Assembly: GCF_019740355.2 (NCBI RefSeq)
Contig: NZ_CP091819.1
Location: 4,092,001 to 4,156,000 of the forward strand
DNA: 64,000 bases
Source: Paracrocinitomix mangrovi
GTDB taxonomy: Bacteria > Bacteroidota > Bacteroidia > Flavobacteriales_D > Crocinitomicaceae
Reading direction: 5' to 3'
How positions within the stretch are numbered: the stretch's first letter is position 1; each line of letters opens with the position of its first letter. The notes beneath the pieces are model-generated. The model did no database searches, was not told where the DNA came from, and saw nothing but the letters and a program-made list of their open reading frames with translations. This document shows, in pieces, positions 43,388 to 52,985 of this stretch. Made by a program: the position numbers and the translations under genes.

Positions 43388-43922
43388 GCAAAGCTAAAAT
43401 CTCTTTTTGCATTGTCACACCTTTATCAGCATTGTACATTTTTTGAATAGTTAATTGGATTTCGTCAAATGTAGCTTCTTGCTTTTTTAATTCATTGAAT
43501 TTTTCTTGAATGTGTTTTGGTCTAGGACCCCATTCAAACAAATCGTTTCCTTCAACATCCTGTGCAAATAACTTTGGAATTGATCTTGCTCCATTGGTTA
43601 GGTGTTGATCTATTAAATCAAGATTTTCATCTCTTAATTTCCAGTTCAATTTAATATTGGGATTTAGATCTGCCATTTTTTCAATGAACATGATAGCATG
43701 CGAAGCATCACCGCACCATGATTCTGTAATAAAAGTCCAATTTTGTGGCTGATCGATTTTTGAAATAGCTTCTTTTAATTCAGGTAAGATTTCACCTGTT
43801 TTCATCCAACGTTTCATGCGTTGCGCACTAAGTTGAGTGTATTTGATGTTTGATTCAGTTTGAGTACCTGTGGTTTGATGATTCTGTGCCAATTCGTGCA
43901 CTGTTTCGTAATAATCTGTCAT
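43380..43922 (-). CDS. Thioredoxin-like family protein lacking the CxxC pair
   Basis: 180 residues. Thioredoxin fold signature WTFITESWCGDASHAIMFIE: the first active-site Cys is present (WCGDA) but the second is replaced by Ala. A later strand SIPKLFAQDVEGNDLFEWGP holds the cis-Pro-type site. It is a Bacteroidota family. Without a second Cys it cannot be a standard dithiol reductase; it may be a monothiol, peroxidase-like or binding protein. Confidence 0.85.
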   Translation of the reverse strand: MTDYYETVHELAQNHQTTGTQTESNIKYTQLSAQRMKRWMKTGEILPELKEAISKIDQPQNWTFITESWCGDASHAIMFIEKMADLNPNIKLNWKLRDENLDLIDQHLTNGARSIPKLFAQDVEGNDLFEWGPRPKHIQEKFNELKKQEATFDEIQLTIQKMYNADKGVTMQKEILALLK

Positions 43923-43995
43923 GTCAAAAAGAATTGTTTGGGAACAATAGACGGTAACAGATGAATTGACTTACAGTGAGAAATGAAATTAATTA

Positions 43996-44376
43996 TTAAT
44001 CCTCTTTCTGCTGAAGAAGTACAATATCGTCTAAGGCATTGATAACTTTTGTAATAGCCGTTCTAACAATCAATTTTTGCTGATTATTGGCCATTCCAAG
44101 ATGATTGGCAATAGTAATATATTTCAATACTTCTCTCAATTCTTGCATCACTACCATAAAGTATTCATTTTGCTCTTCAAAATCACCTTTAGTAGATCCA
44201 TGCGAAAGATGAGTAGAGACATTTAAAGCATGCTGTCTCATATTCAATCTTATCATTTCAGTATCCTGTTGAGGAAAATGTTCTGTGGTTTGAAATACAT
44301 CTCTAATTAACTCTCTAGAGTATCTTCTAGCGTCAATTTTAGCTTGCATGATAGCTTTTTGTTTAGATGACCACAT
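43996..44376 (-). CDS. Divergent four-helix-bundle protein (S23-like)
   Basis: 126 residues, all helical. The FP..E...L..Q.R..A spacing of the S23 family can be followed: HFPQQDTEMIRLNMRQHALN, then VSTHLSHGSTKGDFEEQNEY and REVLKYITIANHLGMANNQQ. Second family member in the window. No retroelement or rRNA nearby. The annotation relies on pattern only and the function is unknown. Confidence 0.65.
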   Translation of the reverse strand: MWSSKQKAIMQAKIDARRYSRELIRDVFQTTEHFPQQDTEMIRLNMRQHALNVSTHLSHGSTKGDFEEQNEYFMVVMQELREVLKYITIANHLGMANNQQKLIVRTAITKVINALDDIVLLQQKED

Positions 44377-44388
44377 GAGGTAAAAGTA

Positions 44389-44700
44389 TCAATTAATCTG
44401 AATCTGTTTGGTGATTTGATCTTCTACACCATCAGCATTCCAAACTTTAAGCGTGACATCATAAAATCCCGGATTCTGATAATGAATTGAGTCATTCTCT
44501 AGATCAGAAGTAATTCCATTTCCAAAATTCCAATCCCAGGCTACAGCACTGTATGATTGATTATAAAAGTAAACCCAACATCCGGATGTGCAGCCGTTAT
44601 TATCTACATAAAAATTTGCAGTGGGTAGGGGAGCAGGAGGATCTTCTTTGCAAGAAAATGCCAACAAGATTAATAATATGCCTAAACCATGCTTAGCCAT
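44389..44700 (-). CDS. PKD-domain lipoprotein
   Basis: 103 residues from the second ATG (MAKHGLGILLILLAFSC): lipobox with Cys at 17. One PKD domain: WVYFYNQSYSAVAWDWNFGN, then FYDVTLKVWNADGVEDQI. Short surface-exposed lipoprotein, possibly an adhesin module. Confidence 0.85.
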   Translation of the reverse strand: MAKHGLGILLILLAFSCKEDPPAPLPTANFYVDNNGCTSGCWVYFYNQSYSAVAWDWNFGNGITSDLENDSIHYQNPGFYDVTLKVWNADGVEDQITKQIQIN

Positions 44701-44721
44701 CAATATGAAAGATACGCTAAT

Positions 44722-46857
44722 TTATTTGATGAGATTCATCTCTTCTACTAAATGAGGTGCTTCACCATATTTGTCAATCACCCAAAGTACATAGCGGATA
44801 TCTACCACAATGTTACGGCATCTTGATTCGTCAAACATAAAATCACTCATTGTACTTTCCCAACTTCTATCAAAGTTGATTCCTATTAAATTCCCTTCAG
44901 CATCAATTACCGGACTTCCAGAGTTACCTCCTGTGGTATGATTAGATGCAGTGAAACAAACCCATAATTCACCATCTTGTGCATAGTTTCCGTAGTCTTT
45001 CTTCTTATGAAGATCAATGAATCTCTCGTTCAATTCAAAATCAGGGTTTCCTGTATAGTATTTTTGAATGATCCCATCAATAGTGGTGTAGTGAATGTAC
45101 TCCATACCGTCATAAGGTGCGGAACCATCAATTTTACCATATGCTATTCTCATAGTTGAGTTTGCATCAGGCCACCAGTTTTTATCAGGCCACATGCTTA
45201 GCATACCTTCTACATATAAGCTCAATAACTTTTCTCTTTTAATCATAAAAGTTCTGTAGCTTGATCTTACTTTATTGTCAAAACTTTCTTTTATGCTCAT
45301 GGCCAATTTCAAAGCCGGATCTTTTTGTAATTTCTTGATCCACTTTTTCCCAAAGTTATTTAGGATATCAGCTTCTTGCGCTTCGTCTAATAATGGCGAT
45401 TCGGCATAAATTTCTTCTTCCATTTCTTGCCAGCCATCAGCAAATCCAAGCGGTAAAAGATCATTATCAACATATCTGATATACAATTCTGTTAACTCAT
45501 GAAAAATCTGTCTGTCAACACCTTTGTTATAGTTTTTGTGGAATGATTTTGAACTATTTAATACTCTTTCAATTTCAGCTTCTGCCTTGCCTTCTTCAGC
45601 TAATTTATCGTAATTAAATACCAGGTTTTCATAGTTCATTACATGCTGAAACATTTCAGGCCCAACATAAAAATATTCTATAAACATGGAGGTAGCGAAC
45701 TCATATTTACCGTATTCGTTTTGTAGCTTGTTGATTTCTCCAACCACATCATAATACTTGTCTTTCCATTCGGTTTTTTCACCTGCTTTGGCCATGTATT
45801 TTTCTTCAAATTCTTTTTTCTTTTCAATGGCATTCAATTCTTTTAAGCCACCAATTTGACCGATCCATTTTTTCCAGGCATTTGCTATTCTAGCTTGTTT
45901 TGAAGTATATTGGATTCTAATTTTATCATCTGCCTGCATAGCAGGTTTCATAGCATCCAAGCTGTGTTGTCTCATATTAATCCTTGCCGGACGTTCAAGA
46001 TTTTGGTAAAATTCTAACTGAGCAGATGTCAAATGTTGATCTGTTGAACCAGGAAATCCGTAAACCATTGTGAAATCACCTTCTTTTTTAGGTTTTAAAC
46101 TAATTGGTAAGGTGTGATTTGGCTTATATGGCTTATTGCTTTCACTGTATTTAACAGATTCATTGCTTGATCCAGCATAAATTCTAAACATTGAAAAATC
46201 CCCTGTATGTCTAGGCCAAACCCAGTTATCAGTATCTCCTCCAAATTTTCCTATACACATTGGCGGAGCACCAACCAATCTAACATCATTATAATCTTCA
46301 GTAACCAACATAAAATATTGATTACCCTGACTAAAAGGTTTGATTTTAGCTACTTCATTTCCTTTTGTAGAGTAGGCTTTTTCTAAAGCTTCAATATTGG
46401 TTTTAATTTGTTTCATTACCTCTGCATCAGACATTTTATCTGAAACACCTTGCATTACTTCTTTGGTAACTTCTCTAATCTCTTTAACAAATGTTACTTT
46501 CAGCCAAGGGCATGCTAATTCTTGAGATTGATCTTTTGCCCAAAATCCATTGGTCAATAAATCGTTTTCAGGTGATGAATGTTTTTGAATGGCATCCAAA
46601 CCACAGTGATGATTCGTTAAAATTAATCCTTGATCAGAAACGATTTCACCTGTACATCCACCATTGAATTGAATGATGGCATCCTTTAAACTTGAATTGT
46701 TTGTAGAATAAATTTGTTCCGGTGTCAACTTTAAACCATACGTTTTCATGTCAGAATGGAACATGTCAATTAATGACGGAATCCACATTCCTTCTACTGC
46801 AATTGCAGAAAAGTTGAAACTGATAAATAAAATTAGGAGTGAAAATATCTTTCTCAT
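44722..46857 (-). CDS. S46 family dipeptidyl peptidase (DPP11-like)
   Basis: 711 residues with signal peptide (KIFSLLILFISFNFSAIAV). Trypsin-fold serine exopeptidase of family S46: catalytic His in GLILTNHHCGL (about residue 82), Asp further on, and Ser in TTGGNSGSPVIDAEGN (about 647). In the family, an Arg in the FDR motif selects acidic P1 residues (DPP11), and Gly gives DPP7; here GINFDRSWESTMSD shows Arg. It therefore probably removes dipeptides with Asp/Glu at P1 in the periplasm. Promoter TATATTTG at 46890-46883. Confidence 0.93.
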   Translation of the reverse strand: MRKIFSLLILFISFNFSAIAVEGMWIPSLIDMFHSDMKTYGLKLTPEQIYSTNNSSLKDAIIQFNGGCTGEIVSDQGLILTNHHCGLDAIQKHSSPENDLLTNGFWAKDQSQELACPWLKVTFVKEIREVTKEVMQGVSDKMSDAEVMKQIKTNIEALEKAYSTKGNEVAKIKPFSQGNQYFMLVTEDYNDVRLVGAPPMCIGKFGGDTDNWVWPRHTGDFSMFRIYAGSSNESVKYSESNKPYKPNHTLPISLKPKKEGDFTMVYGFPGSTDQHLTSAQLEFYQNLERPARINMRQHSLDAMKPAMQADDKIRIQYTSKQARIANAWKKWIGQIGGLKELNAIEKKKEFEEKYMAKAGEKTEWKDKYYDVVGEINKLQNEYGKYEFATSMFIEYFYVGPEMFQHVMNYENLVFNYDKLAEEGKAEAEIERVLNSSKSFHKNYNKGVDRQIFHELTELYIRYVDNDLLPLGFADGWQEMEEEIYAESPLLDEAQEADILNNFGKKWIKKLQKDPALKLAMSIKESFDNKVRSSYRTFMIKREKLLSLYVEGMLSMWPDKNWWPDANSTMRIAYGKIDGSAPYDGMEYIHYTTIDGIIQKYYTGNPDFELNERFIDLHKKKDYGNYAQDGELWVCFTASNHTTGGNSGSPVIDAEGNLIGINFDRSWESTMSDFMFDESRCRNIVVDIRYVLWVIDKYGEAPHLVEEMNLIK

Positions 46858-46882
46858 AGAATAATTTGTAAATGCAATAGGA

Positions 46883-46911
46883 CAAATATAATGCTTTCAT
46901 TATAGCCACAA
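46883..46911 (-). promoter_or_regulatory. Promoter of the S46 peptidase gene
   Basis: Minus-strand TATATTTG (46890-46883) fits TAnnTTTG; a TTG (46911-46909) is 18 bases upstream. Start codon is 26 bases downstream of the -7 element. Confidence 0.55.
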
Positions 46912-47024
46912 GGGAAGTTTGGAATGTACGGTTAAAACAATTGTATAAATTCAAAAAGAATGGGTTTGAATGGAGCTCAATCTTTGATGAAAATGTATCT
47001 TGGTAATCTGAAATTGATACAAAG

Positions 47025-47531
47025 ATGGATTTTAAAAAATACATTGACGGAGCCAAGAAGTCGGCAGGTGGATTAAGAAAATTAAACTTCGGTTTAGGAT
47101 TGATGATCCCTTTTAATAAACCTCACAGAATCAAAGTAAAGTCATTAGAAGACGACAAGATTGTCACGACTATTCCGTACAGAAGGAAAAATCTTAATCA
47201 CATAAAAGGAATTCATGCCTGTGCCTTAGCGACGACTGCTGAATTTGCTTCGGGTTTGTTATTGTTGACAAAATTAGAAGCGAAGAAGTATCGATTGATT
47301 ATGGAGTCCATTGAAATGAAGTATCATTATCAAGCTAAAATGAATGTTACAGCAGAGTTTGAGTGCACTGATCAGTGGATTGAGGAAAATGTAAAGGGAC
47401 CACTTTCACAAGAAGATCAGGTTTTTGTAAAATGTGAGATCAACTTATACGACTCTAATAGAAATCACATTGCTACAGGATATACAAATTGGCAGATAAA
47501 AGATTGGGAGAAAGTAAAAACCAAGTTGTAA
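47025..47531 (+). CDS. DUF4442 hotdog-fold protein
   Basis: 168 residues. Pattern FNFGL and then NHIKGIHACALATTAEFASG (the helical hotdog segment with the N-x-x-G-x-x-H-A motif), followed by antiparallel strands. DUF4442 proteins are thioesterase-like; acyl-CoA substrate unknown. Divergent from the S46 peptidase gene. Confidence 0.82.
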   Translation: MDFKKYIDGAKKSAGGLRKLNFGLGLMIPFNKPHRIKVKSLEDDKIVTTIPYRRKNLNHIKGIHACALATTAEFASGLLLLTKLEAKKYRLIMESIEMKYHYQAKMNVTAEFECTDQWIEENVKGPLSQEDQVFVKCEINLYDSNRNHIATGYTNWQIKDWEKVKTKL

Positions 47532-47602
47532 TGTCAGACATTGCGATAATTTGTCAGAAAAGTAGACCTTAGCATAGGCTTTGAATAGAGCTTTTAACAA
47601 TT

Positions 47603-48337
47603 ATGGAAGTATTAAGATTTATATTTATTCTGGGAATTAATTTTTCAATATTCTCTTTTATTTGGGGGATAATCATGTTTTTACTTAAGTTGATTCAACC
47701 TCCTCAATCGCAAGGACAGGAAGGATTGACTTATATATTCAGAATCATCAAGTATTTTTTACTGGTTTCTGTAACAGCCAATTTTATATCAGTTTATGAA
47801 ATGGGAAATGCAGGAGCAAAAGCAGATACCATGCACATTGTAATAGGTTCAATCGTAATGGGGCTTTATCTTTTAGGCAAATTACAAAACAGACATATGA
47901 TGAACCAGTTTGCTCAACATCCTATGTTTTCAAGAATGGTACCTAAAGTTGATCCCAAAGTTGAACAGTTTTTATTGATAGGATCTGTTATTTATTTTGT
48001 GATTTGCTTGATGTATCCGGGAATGGTGAACAACGGTTTAAATAACTGGTTTACTCAATCAATTATTTCAATTTACGAAGCACCTATTATTGGATGGATT
48101 TTCTCATTCATAGCATTTTTCTTCTTGATTTCAATTTTGATGAGAGGAGCCAATGTGGTGATGAGAATATTGAACGGTCAATCTCCTATGGATAATCCAA
48201 AAATGAATAGTTCATTCCATTTTCAAAGTAATTTTGGGAGGTATGAAAACCAGGAAGATGAAGAAGATGAAAATGATGTTGATGAAGATGGATTTACCGA
48301 TTATGAGGATGTAACTGACGAAAACGAAAAACAATAA
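47603..48337 (+). CDS. Multi-span membrane protein of unknown function
   Basis: 244 residues. Helices about 4-30, 45-62, 78-93, 122-142 and 160-185. The C-terminal 45 residues are cytosolic and very acidic (NQEDEEDENDVDEDGFTDYE). No family recognised. Distance to the downstream secreted-protein gene is 22 bases, so these may be co-transcribed. Confidence 0.65.
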   Translation: MEVLRFIFILGINFSIFSFIWGIIMFLLKLIQPPQSQGQEGLTYIFRIIKYFLLVSVTANFISVYEMGNAGAKADTMHIVIGSIVMGLYLLGKLQNRHMMNQFAQHPMFSRMVPKVDPKVEQFLLIGSVIYFVICLMYPGMVNNGLNNWFTQSIISIYEAPIIGWIFSFIAFFFLISILMRGANVVMRILNGQSPMDNPKMNSSFHFQSNFGRYENQEDEEDENDVDEDGFTDYEDVTDENEKQ

Positions 48338-48359
48338 AATAAACAGTTAAACTAAACCT

Positions 48360-48893
48360 ATGAAAAACCCATTTAAAAATTTATTATTGATTGTAATAGT
48401 ATTGTTCTCTGTCAACATTGCAAAAGCTGATGCTTGGGATAATCTAACTGAGAAACAAGCAAAGACGGTAGTTAAATTTTTAAGTAAGAATCCGTACATA
48501 TTTGATTTCTGCGATTGTTGTGGAAATTCTGCTTCTGTTTATTTATTGAAAGTAAAATCAACTGAGATTACCAAATGTGATTGGGATGATAAACAGTTTA
48601 GTGTAAAAGCAAAAGCGCAACGTATTAGTCAAATGCAGTGGGCAGGAAATGGTTTGGATAATTATCATACTTCTGAAATAAATGAGGAAGTAGATTTTAC
48701 GGTTACCATGAATTACACCTTTGGATATGATAAAGGAATGAGATGGGCAGTTCCACTGTTTAAGTTAATAGATTATAAACCAAACGCTCATGTTTGTGTA
48801 GGAGCAACAGTTTATCCAGATCCAAGTGGACAATCTGTTAAAGTGAGTGACAGTGAATATAAAACATGGTATGCTTCTAAAGTAAAGGAGTAA
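48360..48893 (+). CDS. Secreted protein with Cys cluster, unknown function
   Basis: 177 residues. Signal peptide (FKNLLLIVIVLFSVNIAKAD). A CDCCGN motif near residue 50 (NPYIFDFCDCCGNSASVY), further Cys in ITKCDWDDK and AHVCVGATVY suggest metal binding or disulfides. Overlaps the following hydrolase gene by one base. Confidence 0.65.
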   Translation: MKNPFKNLLLIVIVLFSVNIAKADAWDNLTEKQAKTVVKFLSKNPYIFDFCDCCGNSASVYLLKVKSTEITKCDWDDKQFSVKAKAQRISQMQWAGNGLDNYHTSEINEEVDFTVTMNYTFGYDKGMRWAVPLFKLIDYKPNAHVCVGATVYPDPSGQSVKVSDSEYKTWYASKVKE

Positions 48894-49807
48894 TGGAAGT
48901 ACAAATCCACCGTAAAAGTTATTTTAAAAATCCTGAACAAGATCACCAAACTTTTAGGAATTGGGTTCAAAAATTATCTGAATTAAATGGCAGATCATAT
49001 GACGAACTTAGCTTTGAAACTTCATTAGGAAAAACTACTGTTTTCGCAGTAAATAAGGAAAGATCATATTTAGAGACAGTTGTTATTTTTCCTGGATTTA
49101 GAACCACTTCATTGATCTGGGATCTGGATAAAGGTTTAGATAATATAGGACAAGAATTACGGGTGTTTATGGTGGAAACCAATGGTCAACCTAATTTGAG
49201 TGAAGGTAATACGCCAAATATAAACGGAGATGGTTATGGGCATTGGGCCGCAGAGGTGATAGATGCCTTAAATTTGGATAAACCTATTGTTGCCGGAGCC
49301 TCGTTTGGTGGGAATGTGAGTATGAAATTAGCGGTTCACCATCCGGATAAAGTTAAAGCCGTTATTTTATTGAATTCGGGTTGTTTTACATTTGCATCAA
49401 TGGGTGTAATGGGAGTTTCGATTCTTCCAATTATAAATCCTTCCAGAAAAAACATCAATAAATTTTTAAACAAAGGAGTGTTTTATCCACCGAATCATCA
49501 GCTATCAAATGAAGCTCATGATTTGCTGGTACAATATCAGGAATTGGCTTTGAAGTATTACAAAGATAAAACTCAGAAACCCAGGGCTATGGTAAAGGAT
49601 CTTGTCAAAAACAAAGTTCCGGTTTACATGTTGATGGGGGATAAGGATCGATTATTTCCGGTTGAGAAAAACTTGAAAGTAGCCAAGAAAGTATTAGGTG
49701 ATAGTTTAAAAGAAGTTAAGGTATTGAAAGATGTCGGTCATGGAATAGAATGCCATCCACCTGCTATGCAATACCTGGGAGAAGTAATAGAAAAAGTAAA
49801 AGGCTAA
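48893..49807 (+). CDS. Alpha/beta hydrolase
   Basis: 304 residues. Fold markers: VVIFPGFRTTSLIWDLDKGL, nucleophile elbow PIVAGASFGGNVSMKLAVHH (GxSxGG), acid in YMLMGDKDRLFPVEKN and catalytic His in VLKDVGHGIECHPPA. No signal peptide. Substrate unknown. Its stop is immediately next to the convergent gene's stop. Confidence 0.9.
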   Translation: MEVQIHRKSYFKNPEQDHQTFRNWVQKLSELNGRSYDELSFETSLGKTTVFAVNKERSYLETVVIFPGFRTTSLIWDLDKGLDNIGQELRVFMVETNGQPNLSEGNTPNINGDGYGHWAAEVIDALNLDKPIVAGASFGGNVSMKLAVHHPDKVKAVILLNSGCFTFASMGVMGVSILPIINPSRKNINKFLNKGVFYPPNHQLSNEAHDLLVQYQELALKYYKDKTQKPRAMVKDLVKNKVPVYMLMGDKDRLFPVEKNLKVAKKVLGDSLKEVKVLKDVGHGIECHPPAMQYLGEVIEKVKG

Positions 49808-50401
49808 TTACAATTCAATTGTTTCAAATTTTTCTTCGTCTTCAGATTGACTCCAGTGGATTTTAAATTTGATATTGCCTTTTTCATCAAACATAAAATC
49901 TGTTCCCGGCATTGAAGAACATACACTTCCACAATCAAAATTCACAGCTCTATCAAATTTTCTTTTGCTTTCAATTGAACCATTGTCATTCAACTTGAGA
50001 TATATAATACGACACATGCTTTTATAATCATGCTTCATTTGCTGATTGATTATTACAAACATTACTTCTTTTCCACTTTTTGACCAAGCAGGAAATGAAA
50101 ATCCATCTATGTCTTCATACAAGGTGAATAGTTGATGATCCTCTTTAGTCTTGAGATTGTAAAGTTTTACTTTTAGTCCATCAACGTAAGTCAAGAAATT
50201 ACCATTTAAACCAACTGAATAAGGACAAAGCAAAGATTCTCGGATGTGTTTGGGAAGTTTGATCAGCTTTCCTTTTTCATCTTCTATATCGTAATTAAAG
50301 CAAGATCCCTCATCAGGTTTTTCTACCAATTTGTAAGCCATTTGAGCATTTAAACTCAAGCTAATAATGCTGATTAGTAGAATGATGATTGCCGATTTCA
50401 T
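49808..50401 (-). CDS. Secreted beta-propeller-like protein of unknown function
   Basis: 197 residues from ATG giving MKSAIIILLISIISLSLNAQ, a signal peptide. A single PD40/TolB-like strand motif (FSFPAWSKSGKEVMFV) suggests a beta-propeller remnant, but too few copies are seen for a full propeller. Four Cys in the mature part. Function unknown. Confidence 0.65.
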   Translation of the reverse strand: MKSAIIILLISIISLSLNAQMAYKLVEKPDEGSCFNYDIEDEKGKLIKLPKHIRESLLCPYSVGLNGNFLTYVDGLKVKLYNLKTKEDHQLFTLYEDIDGFSFPAWSKSGKEVMFVIINQQMKHDYKSMCRIIYLKLNDNGSIESKRKFDRAVNFDCGSVCSSMPGTDFMFDEKGNIKFKIHWSQSEDEEKFETIEL

Positions 50402-50441
50402 TGTATTAAAGATGGTGAAAAACGTGTCAAATAGCAAATGT

Positions 50442-51758
50442 CTATTTCACAACTTCACCATACAAATCATAGTGATCAGCAGAAGTAATCTTGACATTGG
50501 CAAAATCACCAATTCTTAAATGATTTTCTTCTGTTATCTTAACCAAAACTTCATTATCCACCTCAGGTGAATCAAATTCTGTTCTTCCAATAAAGTATTC
50601 TCCTTCAGCTTTATCAAACAACACCTTATAGGTTTTTCCAATTCTGTCTTGATTCAATTCATAGGAAATACCAGCCTGTAATTCCATGATATCATCTGCT
50701 CTTTGTTGTTTCACTTCAGCAGGAACGTCATCTTCCAATGCGTAAGCAGAAGTGTTTTCTTCATGCGAATAGGTAAAGATTCCCAATCTTTCAAAACGGC
50801 TTTTTTCTACCCAATCATACATCTCTTGAAAGTCTACCTCAGTTTCACCAGGAAATCCTGAAATCAAAGTAGTTCTTAAAGCAATTCCTGGAACTTTATC
50901 TCTTATTTGCGCAATAAGATCTTCTGTTTTTTCTCTAGTAATACCTCTTTTCATAGCTTTCAACATATTAGTTGAACCATGTTGTAAAGGCATATCTAAA
51001 TAATTGCATACATTCTCTCTTTCATTCATTACATCCAGAATATCCATTGGAAAGCCTGAAGGGAATGCGTAATGTAATCTAATCCAATCAATGCCGTTGA
51101 CATCAGCTAGTTTGTCTAAAAGCTCAGCCAGATTTCTTTTTTTATAGATATCTAAACCATAATACGTCAAATCTTGAGCGATCAACATCAATTCTTTAAC
51201 TCCTTGTCCAGCTAAAGATTTAGCATTCTCCACCAATTGATCAATAGGAGTAGAGACGTGCTTACCTCTCATCAAAGGAATAGCACAAAAAGAACAAGGT
51301 CTATCACAACCTTCTGCAATTTTAAAGTAAGCGTAATGAGATGGAGTTGTCAACAATCTTTCTCCAATCAATTCCTTTTTATAATCTGCTTTTAAAGTCT
51401 TTAATAACCTTGGTAAATCTCTGGTTCCGAAATATCCGTCAACTTCAGGGATTTCATTTTTCAAATCATCCTTATAGCGTTCAGATAAACAACCCGTAAC
51501 GTAGATTTTGTCTACTAAACCTTCAGCTTTTGCATCTGCATATCTAAGGATAGTATCTATAGATTCTTGTTTGGCATTATCAATAAAACCACAAGTATTG
51601 ATGATTACAATTTCTGAATCATCTTGTTGTGCTTCGTGTTCTACTTCAAATTTATTGGCTTTTAATTGCGCCATCATCACCTCTGAATCAAAGAGATTTT
51701 TAGAACATCCCAAAGTCACCACATTGACTTTGTTTTTTTTAAGCGTTTTGGTTTTCAT
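50442..51758 (-). CDS. rimO: Ribosomal protein S12 methylthiotransferase
   Basis: 438 residues. N-terminal UPF0004 domain (VTLGCSKNLFDSEVMMAQL), radical SAM CxxxCxxC in EGCDRPCSFCAIPLMRGKHV (about residue 150), and C-terminal TRAM domain. Adds a methylthio group to S12 Asp. Two bases from the ftsY stop, consistent with one operon. Confidence 0.96.
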   Translation of the reverse strand: MKTKTLKKNKVNVVTLGCSKNLFDSEVMMAQLKANKFEVEHEAQQDDSEIVIINTCGFIDNAKQESIDTILRYADAKAEGLVDKIYVTGCLSERYKDDLKNEIPEVDGYFGTRDLPRLLKTLKADYKKELIGERLLTTPSHYAYFKIAEGCDRPCSFCAIPLMRGKHVSTPIDQLVENAKSLAGQGVKELMLIAQDLTYYGLDIYKKRNLAELLDKLADVNGIDWIRLHYAFPSGFPMDILDVMNERENVCNYLDMPLQHGSTNMLKAMKRGITREKTEDLIAQIRDKVPGIALRTTLISGFPGETEVDFQEMYDWVEKSRFERLGIFTYSHEENTSAYALEDDVPAEVKQQRADDIMELQAGISYELNQDRIGKTYKVLFDKAEGEYFIGRTEFDSPEVDNEVLVKITEENHLRIGDFANVKITSADHYDLYGEVVK

Positions 51759-51759
51759 A

Positions 51760-52716
51760 TTAGTTGAACAAAGAGTCTACGAACTCAGTTTTATTGAAAA
51801 CCTGTAAGTCATCAATTCCTTCACCTACACCAATGTATTTAACCGGAATCTTCATTTGATCTGAAATTCCGATAACAACTCCACCTTTGGCAGTACCATC
51901 TAATTTTGTAATGGCTAAAGCGTTTATTTCTGTTGCTGCTGAGAATTGTTTTGCCTGTTCAAAAGCATTTTGACCTGTAGAACCGTCAAGAACTAAAAGA
52001 ATTTCATGAGGAGCGTTAGGAACCACTTTGTCCATTACTTTTTTGATTTTAGAAAGCTCATTCATTAAGTTTACCTTGTTGTGTAAACGACCAGCCGTAT
52101 CGATTATAGCCACATCCGCATTTTGCGCTTTTGCAGATTGTAAAGTATCAAAAGCTACAGAAGCAGGATCAGCTCCCATTCCTTGTTGTACAATCGGAAC
52201 CCCAACTCTTTCTGACCAGATAATTAACTGATCAACTGCTGCTGCTCTAAATGTATCTGCTGCTCCTAAAACAACAGATTTTCCCATCTTTTTGAATTGA
52301 TTAGAAAGTTTACCAATTGTGGTCGTTTTTCCAACACCATTTACACCAACCACCATAATTACATATGGTCCTTCCTCTACTTTTGGAACGGTAAATTCTA
52401 CAAGGTCAGATGTATTGTTCTCGGTTAATAGTCCGGCAATTTCTTCTTTTAAAATATTGTTGAGTTCTTCTGTACCAACATATTTATCTCTAGAAACGCG
52501 TTCTTCAATTCGCTCGATAATTTTTAATGTCGTTTCAACACCAACATCTGATGTGATCAATACTTCTTCTAGATCGTCAAGTACCTCTGCGTCAACTGTC
52601 GATTTTCCAACAACTGTACGGGCAACTTTGGATAAAAAGCTTTCTTTAGTTTTTTCAAGACCTGAATCTAGCTTCTCCTTTTTATCTTTTGAAAATATCT
52701 TGTTAAAAATTCCCAT
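51760..52716 (-). CDS. ftsY: Signal recognition particle receptor
   Basis: 318 residues. NG domain with VVGVNGVGKTTTIGKLSNQF (P-loop), DTFRAAAVDQL, DTAGRLHNKVNLM and TKLDGTAKGGVVIG. The long acidic A domain of E. coli FtsY is absent, leaving an amphipathic N-terminus (GIFNKIFSKDKKEK). Docks SRP-ribosome complexes at the membrane. A terminator lies between this gene and the ribosomal cluster upstream. Confidence 0.97.
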   Translation of the reverse strand: MGIFNKIFSKDKKEKLDSGLEKTKESFLSKVARTVVGKSTVDAEVLDDLEEVLITSDVGVETTLKIIERIEERVSRDKYVGTEELNNILKEEIAGLLTENNTSDLVEFTVPKVEEGPYVIMVVGVNGVGKTTTIGKLSNQFKKMGKSVVLGAADTFRAAAVDQLIIWSERVGVPIVQQGMGADPASVAFDTLQSAKAQNADVAIIDTAGRLHNKVNLMNELSKIKKVMDKVVPNAPHEILLVLDGSTGQNAFEQAKQFSAATEINALAITKLDGTAKGGVVIGISDQMKIPVKYIGVGEGIDDLQVFNKTEFVDSLFN

Positions 52717-52726
52717 AGGATTTAAG

Positions 52727-52760
52727 CAAAAAAAGCTTCTCCCAATTTAGGAAGAAGCTT
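52727..52760 (-). terminator. Intrinsic terminator between the DUF4295 gene and ftsY
   Basis: On the minus strand AAGCTTCT (52760-52753) pairs with AGAAGCTT (52740-52733), the stem extended by CC/GG around one bulged base, and runs into TTTTTTT. It ends the rpmB-rpmG-DUF4295 unit 10 bases before the ftsY start. Confidence 0.8.
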
Positions 52761-52784
52761 GCATTAACAATATTGTTTAGGCGA

Positions 52785-52940
52785 TTATTTTTTTTCGAAC
52801 CATTCCTTCACAAGGTCATTGTGTACGACCTCTTGTTTGAAGGTATATGAACCAGTTTTCTCGTTCTTCACCATTTTGATGCACTTTGTGTGCTCTTTTC
52901 CACCACCGGTTTGTAAAGTTGCTACTGTCTTCTTTGCCAT
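52785..52940 (-). CDS. DUF4295 protein
   Basis: 51 residues, ATG at 52940, TAA at 52787-52785: starts MAKKTVATLQTGGGKEHTKC, ends VKEWFEKK. Located just downstream of rpmG, as in most Bacteroidota. The Lys-rich small protein resembles a ribosomal protein; I recall a report of this family as a Flavobacterium ribosome component (bL38), which I cannot verify here. Confidence 0.85.
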   Translation of the reverse strand: MAKKTVATLQTGGGKEHTKCIKMVKNEKTGSYTFKQEVVHNDLVKEWFEKK

Positions 52941-52985
52941 GTCTTCTTAGATTTAAGACTTTAGATTAATCTAGCGTCTTGGTTC

